The notes: generated by a model not told the origin, from the sequence alone. Positions 34,882 through 43,538 are shown, numbered from the stretch's first letter. The stretch is 64,000 nucleotides of DNA from Flavobacterium tibetense (GCF_003293845.1 NZ_QLST01000002.1:1-64000), one strand, 5' to 3'. Program-made: numbers and translations.

Positions 34882-35631
34882 TTATTTAAATTTTTTCAAT
34901 GTTTCTTTTGTAAATTCTGACAACACCAATCTTCCGCTGATTGCGGCTCTTTCGGCTAATAAATTGTCCCAATCTTCGGTTCCTCTCCAGAAAATTTTCT
35001 TCATTTCTAGCATGGCTTCTGGATTGTAGGTACATAAATGTTTGGCGAATGCTAAAACCGCTTCGTCTAATGCTTCGATGCTTTCGTACACATTGGCAAA
35101 TAATCCTTTTTCTTTTGCCCATTTGGCATCGTAAAACGAATTAGCATCAATGGCAATTTGGGAAGTGGCTGAAACTCCCATTTTTCTTTCAATGGCTGGT
35201 GATACAACAAACGGTCCAATTCCAACGTTCAATTCGCTTAATTTGATGGCTGCGAATTGGGTTGCCATACAATAATCGGTTGCTGCTGCAATTCCAACGC
35301 CACCACCAACGGTTTTTCCTTGAATTCTTCCGATGATGAATTTTGGACATTTGCGCATCGCATTGATTACATTGGCAAATCCTGAGAAAAATACTTTCCC
35401 AGTTGCGGCATCATCAATGGCAATTAATTCTTTGAAACTTGCTCCAGCACAGAACGTACGATCGCCTCCGCTTTGTAAAATGATGACTTTTACTTCTTCA
35501 TTGTTACCAACTTCAGTAATTGTATTGGCTAATTGGGCTAAAATTGCTCCTGGCAACGAATTTTGTTCTGGATGAAAAAACTCAATTGTTGCAATTCCTT
35601 CTTGTATGTTGTGTTTTACGTATGCTTCCAT
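34882..35631 (-). CDS. Enoyl-CoA hydratase/isomerase family, possibly PaaF
   Basis: 249 residues, crotonase fold: FCAGASFKELIAI for the first oxyanion part, IIGRIQGKTVGGGVGIAAATDY for the second, and LSELNVGIGPFVVSP near the catalytic glutamate position. The second acidic residue of typical hydratases is not clear here. In the row after paaZ this could be PaaF (2,3-dehydroadipyl-CoA hydratase), because paaG is already found at 41372 and a second crotonase is needed for the pathway. Specific role is inferred from position. Confidence 0.8.
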   Translation of the reverse strand: MEAYVKHNIQEGIATIEFFHPEQNSLPGAILAQLANTITEVGNNEEVKVIILQSGGDRTFCAGASFKELIAIDDAATGKVFFSGFANVINAMRKCPKFIIGRIQGKTVGGGVGIAAATDYCMATQFAAIKLSELNVGIGPFVVSPAIERKMGVSATSQIAIDANSFYDAKWAKEKGLFANVYESIEALDEAVLAFAKHLCTYNPEAMLEMKKIFWRGTEDWDNLLAERAAISGRLVLSEFTKETLKKFK

Positions 35632-35638
35632 ATTATTA

Positions 35639-35680
35639 TTTTACCGCAAAGTGCGCAAGGTTTTACGCAATGTTCGCAAA
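35639..35680. repeat. ACCGCAAAGTGCGCAAGG repeat
   Basis: The stretch ACCGCAAAGTGCGCAAGG TTTTACGCAATGTTCGCAAAG fills the gap between the paaZ stop and the crotonase start. It closely matches 40079-40124. Confidence 0.75.
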
Positions 35681-35692
35681 GTTTTTTTATAT

Positions 35693-38185
35693 TTAAATTA
35701 AACCAAATTGTTCAAAGTGGTGATTGAGGTGCTTTCTCTCCAATAAATACGATTCATAGCGATTCAATTCACCGAAAACCATATTTTTCATAACAGCTTC
35801 TGGATTTTCTTTGAAAAATGATTGATAAGCAGCTCTTGCTTCGAAAAATTTTGCTTTTGCTGTTTCAAAATCAGGGTGAATTAAATCTTCTAATTCTCCT
35901 TTCTTCATGGTTGGAAAAGCGGTTCCTTGCGGAAATTTCTCATAGTTGTATAACGAATGATGTACTTTTTCCAAGATTTTCTCAGGTGTTGCAATTTCGA
36001 AATCTTGAATTTCCCCCGACATAATTCTATAACCTTGTTCTAGATGTTCTAGCAAATGTTGGGGCGTTAAAATTCCCCATTTTGGTTTTGAATCTTGGGT
36101 TAATTTATTGATACAAGCTTCCACTTTTTCATTAGTCATTTCAACAAAAACTTCTTGTTTCTTTTGTACCATAGTTAAGATTGTAGCAATAGCAACCAAT
36201 TCATTTTCAGTGTCAAAAACTTCAACAAACCATTTTACAATTCCGCTTGGGTGTTCTGCCGAAGCGACATCTCTATCGATTTTTTGTTTGCACGTTAATC
36301 GAACATAAACGGTATCGTTGTGGTAAATTGGACGTAAGAAACGACATTCTTCCAAACCGTAATTTGCGGCCACTGGTCCTTTATTTGGATACACGAACAA
36401 ACCTGCTGCTGCAGCTAAAATGAAATAGCCGTGAGCCGTTCTCTTTTTGAAAATACTTCCATCCAAAGAAGTAATATCCGTGTGAGCGTAAAAATGATCC
36501 CAAGTTAGATTCGCAAAACTGATAATATCTGAATCAGTAACGGTTCTATTGTGCGTGCGAAGCGACATTCCTGGTTCAATATCTTCCCAATGGTATTGGA
36601 ATGGATGTTGGGAAATTTCTTTATATTTTGAATTGGGTTGGTAAATTCCTGTAATTTCGGTCAAAGTTGTTGGCGAACCTTGAACAGCACAACGTTGCAT
36701 ATAATGTTTGATACCGCGAACACCGCCCATTTCTTCTCCTCCACCCGCTCGACCTGGACCACCGTGAACCAATAATGGCAATGGCGAACCGTGACCCGTG
36801 CTTTGTTTGGCGTTTTCTCTGTTCAATACCAAAATTCTTCCGTGGTGTGAAGCGGCTCCGATTACGTATTCTTTTGCCGTTGCATCTGAATTGGTAACAA
36901 TTGAAGACACTAATGAACCTTTACCCATTTGCGCCAATTCAATAGCTTCATCGATATTTTTATACGGCATTAAAGTGGAAACTGGTCCGAATGCTTCTGT
37001 TTCATGAACCGAAATATTTTCGAATGGATTTTCCTCACGAAGTAACATTGGACTAATAAATGCGCCGTTTTCATTGGCACCAATTAATTCCAATTTATCT
37101 AAATCACCGTAAACAATTGAAGCTGTTTGAGCGATTTCTCTAACTCTATCTTTTACTTCTTTTACTTGGTCTTTACTTACCAATGAACCCATTCGAACTT
37201 CTTTTAATCTTGGGTCACCTATGGTTACTTTGTCTAAAGCTTTTCCAAGAGCAATCTGAACATCATCAATCAAGTTTTCTGGAACAATTAATCTACGAAT
37301 GGCAGTACATTTTTGTCCGCATTTTACTGTGATTTCACTTCTTGCTTGACTGATAAACAAATCGAATTCTGGTGTTCCTGGAACGGCATCTTCTCCTAAA
37401 ATTGAGGCATTCAATGAATCCGCTTCCATGTTGAAAGGCACAGATTCGTTGATAACTTGTGTATGCGATTTTAATTTTCTTCCTGTTGATGCAGAACCTG
37501 TAAATGTTACCACATCTTGACTTTCGATAGTGTCCAAAATGGTATGCGCTGAACCACAAATTAATTGTAAAGCACCCTCTGGTAATATTTTTGAATTGAT
37601 GATCTCACGAACAACAGCTTCCGTTAAATATGAAGTTGAAGTTGCTGGTTTTACTACAGCTGGCACACCCGCCATCCAGTTAACGGCACATTTTTCTAGC
37701 ATTCCCCAAACTGGGAAATTGAACGCATTAATATGAACTGCTACACCTCGTTTTGGAACCAAAATATGATGCGCCATAAATCTTCCACCACGAGATAAAT
37801 CGATTGCGTCACCTTCTACGTGATACGATTGATTTGGGAATAACTTACGTAAAGAAGCATTGGCAAATAAATTACCAAAACCACCTTCGATATCAATCCA
37901 GCTATCTACTTTTGTTGCGCCGGTTTTATAACTGATTTCGTAGAAATAGTCTTTGCGTTTGGTTAAATACAAAGCCAAACTCTTCAACATATTTCCTCTT
38001 TCTTGAAAGGTCATTTTACGAAGTTTTTCTCCGCCTTTGGTTCTACCGTAATGCAAAACCTCAGCAAAATCGATTCCTTCAGTGGAAGCGTGACCAATGA
38101 TTTCACCTGTAACTGAATCGAATAAAGGCGTTCCTTCTCCTTTTCCTTCTATCCAATGTCCGTTGATGTAATTTTGTATTTTCAT
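35693..38185 (-). CDS. paaZ: Bifunctional PaaZ with extra DinB/DUF1569-like C-terminal domain
   Basis: 830 residues from the ATG at 38185. Residues 1-510 are an aldehyde dehydrogenase with E254 (FNMEADSLNA) and C293 (GQKCTAIRR), matching E256 and C295 of E. coli PaaZ. Residues 525-680 are the MaoC-type hydratase with TWDHFYAHTD (D563, H568) and HGYF (H585). Together they open the oxepin-CoA ring and oxidise the aldehyde. Unlike the 681-residue E. coli protein, this one continues for 145 residues: WGILTPQHLLEHLEQGYRI and, at the end, LLERKHLNHHFEQFGLI, whose His residues are placed as in DUF1569/DinB-like metal proteins. A TTG frame start 33 nt upstream was rejected. Confidence 0.93.
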   Translation of the reverse strand: MKIQNYINGHWIEGKGEGTPLFDSVTGEIIGHASTEGIDFAEVLHYGRTKGGEKLRKMTFQERGNMLKSLALYLTKRKDYFYEISYKTGATKVDSWIDIEGGFGNLFANASLRKLFPNQSYHVEGDAIDLSRGGRFMAHHILVPKRGVAVHINAFNFPVWGMLEKCAVNWMAGVPAVVKPATSTSYLTEAVVREIINSKILPEGALQLICGSAHTILDTIESQDVVTFTGSASTGRKLKSHTQVINESVPFNMEADSLNASILGEDAVPGTPEFDLFISQARSEITVKCGQKCTAIRRLIVPENLIDDVQIALGKALDKVTIGDPRLKEVRMGSLVSKDQVKEVKDRVREIAQTASIVYGDLDKLELIGANENGAFISPMLLREENPFENISVHETEAFGPVSTLMPYKNIDEAIELAQMGKGSLVSSIVTNSDATAKEYVIGAASHHGRILVLNRENAKQSTGHGSPLPLLVHGGPGRAGGGEEMGGVRGIKHYMQRCAVQGSPTTLTEITGIYQPNSKYKEISQHPFQYHWEDIEPGMSLRTHNRTVTDSDIISFANLTWDHFYAHTDITSLDGSIFKKRTAHGYFILAAAAGLFVYPNKGPVAANYGLEECRFLRPIYHNDTVYVRLTCKQKIDRDVASAEHPSGIVKWFVEVFDTENELVAIATILTMVQKKQEVFVEMTNEKVEACINKLTQDSKPKWGILTPQHLLEHLEQGYRIMSGEIQDFEIATPEKILEKVHHSLYNYEKFPQGTAFPTMKKGELEDLIHPDFETAKAKFFEARAAYQSFFKENPEAVMKNMVFGELNRYESYLLERKHLNHHFEQFGLI

Positions 38186-38195
38186 ATTTTTATTT

Positions 38196-38236
38196 TTAAC
38201 CGCGAAGCTCGTTGGCAAGAGTCGCTAAGTTTTTAA
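38196..38236. repeat. ACCGCGAAG-type repeat, diverged
   Basis: The gap between paaJ and paaZ reads TTAACCGCGAAGCTCG then GGCAAGAGTCGCTAAG, a diverged member of the family at 35639 and 40079. It runs over the paaJ stop. Confidence 0.55.
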
Positions 38237-39435
38237 ACTCGTTCAATAATCGCTGCGTAACCTTGACCAACGCCAATACACATGGTGATTAACGCATATC
38301 TTTTTCCTGTTAATTGCAATTCTAAAGCTGCGGAATAAGCAATTCTAGCACCAGTAACTCCAAGAGGGTGACCAATAGCAATTGAGCCTCCGTTTGGATT
38401 TAATCTTGGGTCGTTGTCGGCAATTCCCCAAGCTCTTGTGCAAGCTAATGCTTGAGCAGCGAAAGCTTCGTTTAACTCAATGATATCGATATCGTTCAGT
38501 GTTAATCCTGCTTTTTCTAATGCCTTGTTTGTAGCTTCAACTGGACCAATTCCCATGATTCTTGGTTCTACACCAACCACTGCTGAACTTACAATTCTAG
38601 CTAATGGTTTTAAGTTGTATTTTTTTACTGCTTCTTCAGAGGCTATGATTGTTGCTGCAGCTCCATCATTTAGTCCAGAAGCGTTTCCAGCTGTTACGGT
38701 TCCTTCTTTTCTGAAAGCGGAACGTAAATTTCCTAATCCTTCCAGCGTGGTATTTGGTTTGATAAATTGGTCTTGTGCTACTACAACTGGTTCTCCTTTT
38801 CTTTGTGGAATTTCAACCGCTACAATTTCTTTTGCTAAGCGTCCAGATTGTTGCGCTTTTGTGGCTTTCATTTGGCTGTTGTATGCGAAAGCGTCTTGGT
38901 CTTCGCGAGAAATTTGGTATTTGTCTACCAAGTTTTCTGCGGTTTCACCCATGGCGTCAGTTCCGTACATTTGCTGCATTTTTGGATTTACAAAACGCCA
39001 ACCGAAGCTACTGTCGTACATTTTACTATCAGTTCCGTAAGCTGTTGATGGTTTTGATACTACCAATGGACCGCGTGTCATGTGTTCCACACCACCAGCG
39101 ATGAATAGATGTCCGTCGCCAGTTTTAATGGCTCTGTTAGCATGAATTACAGCTGATAAACCCGAACTACACAAACGATTTATGGTTTCCCCTGGAACAG
39201 AATACGGTAATCCAGCTAATAATGCTGCCATTCTCGCTACGTTTCTATTGTCTTCTCCTGCTTGATTAGCGCAACCTAAGATTACGTCATCATAAGCTGA
39301 TGGTGGAATGTTTGGATTTTTTTCTACAATGGCTTTGATTACAATTGCAGCCAAATCATCGGCACGAACAGCGGCTAATGCGCCTTGATAATTTCCTATT
39401 GGAGTTCGAACTCCGTCTATAATGTATGCTTCCAT
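38233..39435 (-). CDS. paaJ: 3-oxoadipyl-CoA/3-oxo-5,6-dehydrosuberyl-CoA thiolase
   Basis: 400 residues, type II thiolase. The catalytic residues are C89 (NRLCSSGLSA), H356 (IAIGHPLG) and C386 (MCIGVGQG). The block GCANQAGEDNRNVARMAALLAGLP is the PcaF/PaaJ signature and separates it from ordinary acetyl-CoA acetyltransferases. It splits 3-oxoadipyl-CoA, and the dehydrosuberyl intermediate of the Paa route, with CoA. It lies between paaI and paaZ, which completes the lower pathway. Confidence 0.93.
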   Translation of the reverse strand: MEAYIIDGVRTPIGNYQGALAAVRADDLAAIVIKAIVEKNPNIPPSAYDDVILGCANQAGEDNRNVARMAALLAGLPYSVPGETINRLCSSGLSAVIHANRAIKTGDGHLFIAGGVEHMTRGPLVVSKPSTAYGTDSKMYDSSFGWRFVNPKMQQMYGTDAMGETAENLVDKYQISREDQDAFAYNSQMKATKAQQSGRLAKEIVAVEIPQRKGEPVVVAQDQFIKPNTTLEGLGNLRSAFRKEGTVTAGNASGLNDGAAATIIASEEAVKKYNLKPLARIVSSAVVGVEPRIMGIGPVEATNKALEKAGLTLNDIDIIELNEAFAAQALACTRAWGIADNDPRLNPNGGSIAIGHPLGVTGARIAYSAALELQLTGKRYALITMCIGVGQGYAAIIERV

Positions 39436-39530
39436 ATTTCAGTTGACAGTTTTCAGTTGGTAGTTTTCAGTTGCACAACTTTGAACTTATTTTTAATTTT
39501 AATTTTGTTTTTCACCTTACACTTCCCATC

Positions 39531-39654
39531 TAGCCCCGATTGAAGTGAAAATCCTTTTACAAACCTAACAGGTTTTAGAAACCTGTTAGGTTTGTAAAAG
39601 ATTGAAACGAAAAGCGGGAAAATGGATTACATAAATGCCCGAGCCATTCGCTTC
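39531..39654 (+). repeat. Structured dispersed element, copy 2, with nested palindrome
   Basis: This shares its ordered blocks with copy 1 (20497-20586). Its central hairpin is extended by a palindrome at 39554-39600: two perfect 22-nt arms (starting CTTTTACAAACCTAACAGG) with loop TAG. The AAACCTAACAGGTTT part equals the element at 31738. It fills most of the 226-nt gap between paaI and paaJ. The rest of that gap holds a CAGTTTTCAGTTG repeat (about 39440-39470). Confidence 0.7.
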
Positions 39655-39661
39655 TAAAATT

Positions 39662-40069
39662 TTATTCTTCCCAATCTTTTTGAGTACGATAAACTACACC
39701 TTTGAAAAGAGCCACTAATTCGTCGCCTCTTTTTACTTCTATTATATTGAATCCTAGTTTGTTATTGACTTTTTCTATTACTGATTCAGCAGTTAAATAA
39801 TCACCTTCGTTTACTGCTTCGATGTGATTTATTGAAGTTTCGATGGAAACTGCAAATTTTCCGTGTGTATTGGCAGCAAACCCAAAAGCAGTATCTGCAA
39901 GCGAATAAGTAATTCCACCATGGGCTTTGAACATACTGTTAAGCATTTCTTTGCGAACCGTCATAGCTACTTTGCATCGACCGATTTCGCATTCGAGAAT
40001 TTCGATTCCGAGCCATTGACTGTAAGCGTCTTGACTTAACATTTTGTATGGTATTTTTGTTCCTTCCAT
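39662..40069 (-). CDS. paaI: Hydroxyphenylacetyl-CoA thioesterase PaaI
   Basis: 135 residues, hotdog fold: AYSQWLGIEILECEIGRCKVAMTV, then MLNSMFKAHGGITYSLADTAFGFAAN in which the HGG-x4-LAD-x-A pattern is the PaaI hallmark. PaaI hydrolyses ring-hydroxylated or epoxidised phenylacetyl-CoA and protects the cell from trapped CoA esters. It lies between paaH and paaJ. Confidence 0.92.
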   Translation of the reverse strand: MEGTKIPYKMLSQDAYSQWLGIEILECEIGRCKVAMTVRKEMLNSMFKAHGGITYSLADTAFGFAANTHGKFAVSIETSINHIEAVNEGDYLTAESVIEKVNNKLGFNIIEVKRGDELVALFKGVVYRTQKDWEE

Positions 40070-40078
40070 TTTGTTGTT

Positions 40079-40124
40079 TTTAACCGCAAAGTGCGCAAGG
40101 ATTTACGCAATGTTCGCTAAGTTT
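40079..40124. repeat. ACCGCAAAGTGCGCAAGG repeat
   Basis: TTAACCGCAAAGTGCGCAAG then GATTTACGCAATGTTCGCTAAG fills the paaH-paaI gap and is nearly the same as 35639-35680. Confidence 0.75.
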
Positions 40125-40128
40125 ATTT

Positions 40129-41277
40129 TTAGAAAAAAGTTTTATTCTCTTTATTCATTCGACGTAATATTGGACTACATCTGTATCTGTCTTCGTGATA
40201 TTCGTTGTATAATTCGTCTAATTTGTTTACGCACCAATCGATTCCTAATTCATCTGTCCAAGCTAATAATCCTTTTGGATAATTAACACCTTTGGTCATG
40301 GCGTTGTCAATGTCTTTTGCTGAGGCGATATTTAAAAACAAAGCATCCGCAGCTTCGTTGATTAGCATGACTATTACGCGTTCAAAAATTTGTTTCGCTA
40401 AGGTTAAATCTTCTGTTGGTTTTGGTAATTCTTTGCTATAATCGTAAAATCCTCTACCTGATTTTCTTCCCAAATAGCCTGCTTCTAGTAATCGTTTTTG
40501 AGTGAAAGATGGTTTGTATCTTGGATCGAAATAAAAAGCGGTAAATACAGTTTCTGTAACTACATAATTGACATCGTGACCAATGAAATCCATGAGTTCG
40601 AATGGTCCCATTCTGAAATTTCCGATGGTTTTTAAACTCCAATCGATAGTAGCAAAATCAGCAACGCCTTCTTCATAAATACGTAAACTTTCGCTGTAGA
40701 AAGGTCGAGCAACCCGATTTACGATAAATCCAGGTGTATCTTTGGCAACGGCGACTACTTTTTTCCAATCTGAAATAATTTGTACGGTTTTATTCAAGAC
40801 TTCTTCGCTGGTTTGCACTGCTGGAACTACTTCTACCAATTGCATTAATGGCGCTGGATTGAAAAAGTGAATTCCAATAACGCGTTCTGGTTTTTGGCAT
40901 GAAGCTGCAATTGAGGCAATTGACAACGACGACGTATTGGAAGCTAAAATAGTTTCTGGTGCCACCAAAGATTCTAGTTCTGAAAACAGTTTTCTTTTGA
41001 TGTCTAAATTTTCAATAATTGCTTCGATTACTAAATTGGAATCGGCTAATTCTTGTAATGTATTGACGTAAGAAATGGCGTTTTGAATGCGATTTTTTTC
41101 GTTTTCGTCAATTTTGGCTTTTTCGACTAATTTTGATAGGGTTACCTCTAAACTTTGTTTGCTTTTTTGCAAGGCTTGTTCGTTGGTATCATATATTTTC
41201 ACAGTACAACCAGAAGTTGCGGCTACTTGTGCGATGCCACTTCCCATTGTTCCGGATCCTATTACTGCTACGTTCAT
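40129..41277 (-). CDS. paaH: 3-hydroxyadipyl-CoA dehydrogenase PaaH
   Basis: 382 residues. A Rossmann NAD domain (VIGSGTMGSGIAQVAATSG) is followed by the 3-hydroxyacyl-CoA dehydrogenase signature with the catalytic histidine in GIHFFNPAPLM, DTPGFIVNRVARPFYSESLRI, and a C-terminal dimer region (MTKGVNYPKGLLAWTDELG). It oxidises 3-hydroxyadipyl-CoA to 3-oxoadipyl-CoA. It is the single-domain type without the duplicated C-terminal half of many PaaH proteins (about 475-500 residues). Confidence 0.9.
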   Translation of the reverse strand: MNVAVIGSGTMGSGIAQVAATSGCTVKIYDTNEQALQKSKQSLEVTLSKLVEKAKIDENEKNRIQNAISYVNTLQELADSNLVIEAIIENLDIKRKLFSELESLVAPETILASNTSSLSIASIAASCQKPERVIGIHFFNPAPLMQLVEVVPAVQTSEEVLNKTVQIISDWKKVVAVAKDTPGFIVNRVARPFYSESLRIYEEGVADFATIDWSLKTIGNFRMGPFELMDFIGHDVNYVVTETVFTAFYFDPRYKPSFTQKRLLEAGYLGRKSGRGFYDYSKELPKPTEDLTLAKQIFERVIVMLINEAADALFLNIASAKDIDNAMTKGVNYPKGLLAWTDELGIDWCVNKLDELYNEYHEDRYRCSPILRRMNKENKTFF

Positions 41278-41282
41278 TTTTT

Positions 41283-41354
41283 ACAGGTCGTCCCGATGGG
41301 ACTTTTATAAACATTATATCTTTTTATTACCAACAGGTCGCCCCGATGGGGCTT
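41283..41354. repeat. Doublet of ACAGGTCG-CCCGATGGG hairpins
   Basis: Copies at 41283-41304 (ACAGGTCGTCCCGATGGGAC) and 41333-41354 (ACAGGTCGCCCCGATGGGGC) each form a 5-bp hairpin. The difference T/A to C/G is compensatory: GTCCC/GGGAC against GCCCC/GGGGC. They lie between paaG and paaH. Confidence 0.7.
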
Positions 41355-41371
41355 ATTCGGAATATAGTAAA

Positions 41372-42157
41372 TTAATTTCCTTTAAATTCTGGTTTTCTTT
41401 TTTCTACGAAAGCGGTTACGCCTTCATTATAATCATTTGACGAACTAGCTTCAATTTGCAAATCGCTTTCCATAGCTAGTTGTTGGTCAAGATTATTATT
41501 CATGGATTGATTTAGTAATCTTTTGGTTAAACCTAATGCCTTCGTTGGCATTTGCGCTAATGTTGTTGCTAATTTATTTACTTCCTCTTTGAAATTTTCT
41601 TCAGTAAAAACTTTAAAAATCATTCCCATTTGTGCGGCTTCTGTTGCTGTAACTTTATCGCCTAAAAGCATTAATGCGCTAGCTTTTTGGAAACCAATTA
41701 ATCTTGGTAAGAAAAAAGTTCCCGCACTATCTGGTACTAAACCAATTTTACTAAACGCTTGAATAAACGATGCATTTTCAGTGGCAACTACAATATCACA
41801 TGCTAAAGCAATATTAGCACCAGCACCAGCAGCAACTCCATTTACAGCTGCTACGATTGGTTTTTCGATGGTTCTGATTCTTTGGATGATTGGGTTGTAA
41901 TGTTCTTCCAAAATTTTTCTAAAACCCGGATTTAATTCTGGAGAAGTCACTTCTTTCAAATCTTGACCGGCACAAAATGCTTTTCCGTTTCCAGTTAAAA
42001 CAATAGCTCTTACGTTAGCATCCGTTTGGCATTGGTCTAAAACATTTTGCAACAACAAAGCCATTTCTCTGTTGAAACTGTTAAAAACATCGGGTCTGTT
42101 CAATGCAATAAATGCAATATTATTTTCAATTTTTAGTTCAATTGAATTTGTGCTCAT
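41372..42157 (-). CDS. paaG: Ring-1,2-epoxyphenylacetyl-CoA isomerase PaaG
   Basis: 261 residues, crotonase fold: FCAGQDLKEV, VAAVNGVAAGAGANIALACDIVVA and SKIGLVPDSAGTFFLPRLIG, with the aspartate in VPDSAG at the position of the catalytic Asp of PaaG isomerases. It turns the epoxide into the oxepin for PaaZ. It lies directly after the monooxygenase genes in the row. Confidence 0.93.
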   Translation of the reverse strand: MSTNSIELKIENNIAFIALNRPDVFNSFNREMALLLQNVLDQCQTDANVRAIVLTGNGKAFCAGQDLKEVTSPELNPGFRKILEEHYNPIIQRIRTIEKPIVAAVNGVAAGAGANIALACDIVVATENASFIQAFSKIGLVPDSAGTFFLPRLIGFQKASALMLLGDKVTATEAAQMGMIFKVFTEENFKEEVNKLATTLAQMPTKALGLTKRLLNQSMNNNLDQQLAMESDLQIEASSSNDYNEGVTAFVEKRKPEFKGN

Positions 42158-42175
42158 ACCTATTTTAAGTTATAA

Positions 42176-42205
42176 GACCTGCAAGGTTTTGCAACTTTGC
42201 AGGTC
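42176..42205. repeat. GACCTGCAAGGTT hairpin
   Basis: Arms GACCTGCAAGGTT and AACTTTGCAGGTC pair over 13 bp with one G-U pair and a 4-nt loop. It fills the paaD-paaG gap. It is not followed by a T tract, so a terminator role is unlikely. Confidence 0.7.
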
Positions 42206-42215
42206 AATTGTATTT

Positions 42216-42716
42216 TTATTTCAAACATTTAAAATAATCAAACGGCTCTAGGCAATCTTCACATTGGAACAAAGCTTTACAAGCTGTTGAACCAAACTGG
42301 CTTACCAACTTCGTATTTGTTGATTGGCATTGCGGGCATTTGACTAATTTTTTATTTCCTAATAATGCTTCTTTGTCCGCTTCGGCTTCTAATGGAGCGG
42401 CTATTCCGTATTTTTCTAGTGCTTTTCTTCCTTTGGGTGTAATCCAATCCGTAGTCCAAGCTGGTGATAAAACTAATACTACTTTAGCTTCAATTCCTTT
42501 TTGCTTGAATGCTAATCTGATATCTTCACCAATAACATCCATTGCAGGACAACCGCTGTATGTTGGTGTTATGACAATTTCAGCCACATTTTCAACCATT
42601 TGTGCCGAACGTACAACACCCATTTCCACGATAGATAATACCGGAATTTCTGGATCTGAAACTGTTTCGAGGATTTCGAAAAGTTTTGGGTCGATATGTG
42701 TTAGTTGTTCTGTCAT
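42216..42716 (-). CDS. paaD: Phenylacetyl-CoA epoxidase maturation factor PaaD
   Basis: 166 residues. The N-terminal part is a MIP18/DUF59 domain (DPEIPVLSIVEMGVVR, YSGCPAMDVIGEDIRLAF) and the end holds zinc-ribbon-like cysteines (VKCPQCQSTN ... FQCEDCLEPFDYFKCLK). PaaD is needed for epoxidase activity, probably by acting in Fe-S or metal-centre assembly. It is the fifth gene of the cluster. Confidence 0.92.
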   Translation of the reverse strand: MTEQLTHIDPKLFEILETVSDPEIPVLSIVEMGVVRSAQMVENVAEIVITPTYSGCPAMDVIGEDIRLAFKQKGIEAKVVLVLSPAWTTDWITPKGRKALEKYGIAAPLEAEADKEALLGNKKLVKCPQCQSTNTKLVSQFGSTACKALFQCEDCLEPFDYFKCLK

Positions 42717-42743
42717 AAATTAAATTTGGAAAGCTAATATTTT

Positions 42744-42784
42744 AACCACCCCGCCTTTCGGGCACCCCTCCAAAGGATGGGAAT
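42744..42784. repeat. 41-nt repeat, copy A
   Basis: Starts AACCACCCCGCCTTTCGGGC and ends CAAAGGATGGGAAT. It differs from copy B (43620-43660) in one base. Both copies hold the GCC-TTCGGGC hairpin and flank paaC. Confidence 0.85.
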
Positions 42785-42785
42785 A

Positions 42786-43538
42786 TTACCAGTTCATATT
42801 TGGATAGGTGCGTTGCATGTATTGCATTTCGTTTAAAATGTAACCCATGTATTCGCTGTGAATTCCTTGTTTTCCTCCTTTTTGGAAGTATTCAATTTTT
42901 GGAACTTCAATTGTTGCTTCTTCTAAAATTGCGCTTACTTTATGGTAATAGCTTTGTTTTAGTTGGGTTACATCTACTCCTATTCCTTCTGAAACCATTG
43001 CTTTATCTGCATCGGTTTGGTGGAAAAGTTCATCTGTAAAAACCCATAAATCGTTAACTGCAGTTTGCACTCTTTGGTTACTTTCTTCAGTTCCATCTCC
43101 TAAACGACGCATCCAATCTGAAGAGAATCTTACGTGATAGCTTACTTCTTTGATGCTCTTTTTGGCAATAGCTGCTAAAGTTTCGTCTTTACTGTTTTGC
43201 AATTCGTTTAATAATTCGATGTGGAACATATCAAACAAAAATTGTCTCGTAATAGAATAAGCGAAATCTGCATTTGGTTGTTCTACCAAAAGAACGTTTT
43301 TGTATTCTCTTTCTTTTCGTAAGAAAGCTATGGTATCTTCGGTAGTGTCGTTTCCTTGAATTTTGGCGGCGTATTGGTAGTAACTTCTGACTTGACCAAA
43401 CAAATCTAAGGAGATGTTAGTCAAAGCAATATCGGTTTCCAAGCTTGGTCCGTGTCCGCATAATTCACCTAGACGTTGTCCCAAGATTAGTGAGTTATCA
43501 GCAATACCGTAGATATATTGAATTAAATTGTTGTTCAT
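42786..43538 (-). CDS. paaC: Phenylacetyl-CoA epoxidase structural subunit PaaC
   Basis: 250 residues, helical ferritin-like fold. ADNSLILGQRLGELCGHGP and ALTNISLDLFGQVRSYYQYAA match the PaaC beginning; EVSYHVRFSSDWMRRLGDGTEES is the conserved late block. PaaC pairs with PaaA, holds no catalytic di-iron site and shapes the active subunit. A 41-nt repeat lies on each side of the gene. Confidence 0.94.
   Translation of the reverse strand: MNNNLIQYIYGIADNSLILGQRLGELCGHGPSLETDIALTNISLDLFGQVRSYYQYAAKIQGNDTTEDTIAFLRKEREYKNVLLVEQPNADFAYSITRQFLFDMFHIELLNELQNSKDETLAAIAKKSIKEVSYHVRFSSDWMRRLGDGTEESNQRVQTAVNDLWVFTDELFHQTDADKAMVSEGIGVDVTQLKQSYYHKVSAILEEATIEVPKIEYFQKGGKQGIHSEYMGYILNEMQYMQRTYPNMNW

Noticed and set aside
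38480..39040. A long open frame (186 codons) on the plus strand opposite paaJ
   Set aside because: It is the mirror of a well-supported thiolase gene; its protein has no family motif, and paaJ carries all catalytic residues.
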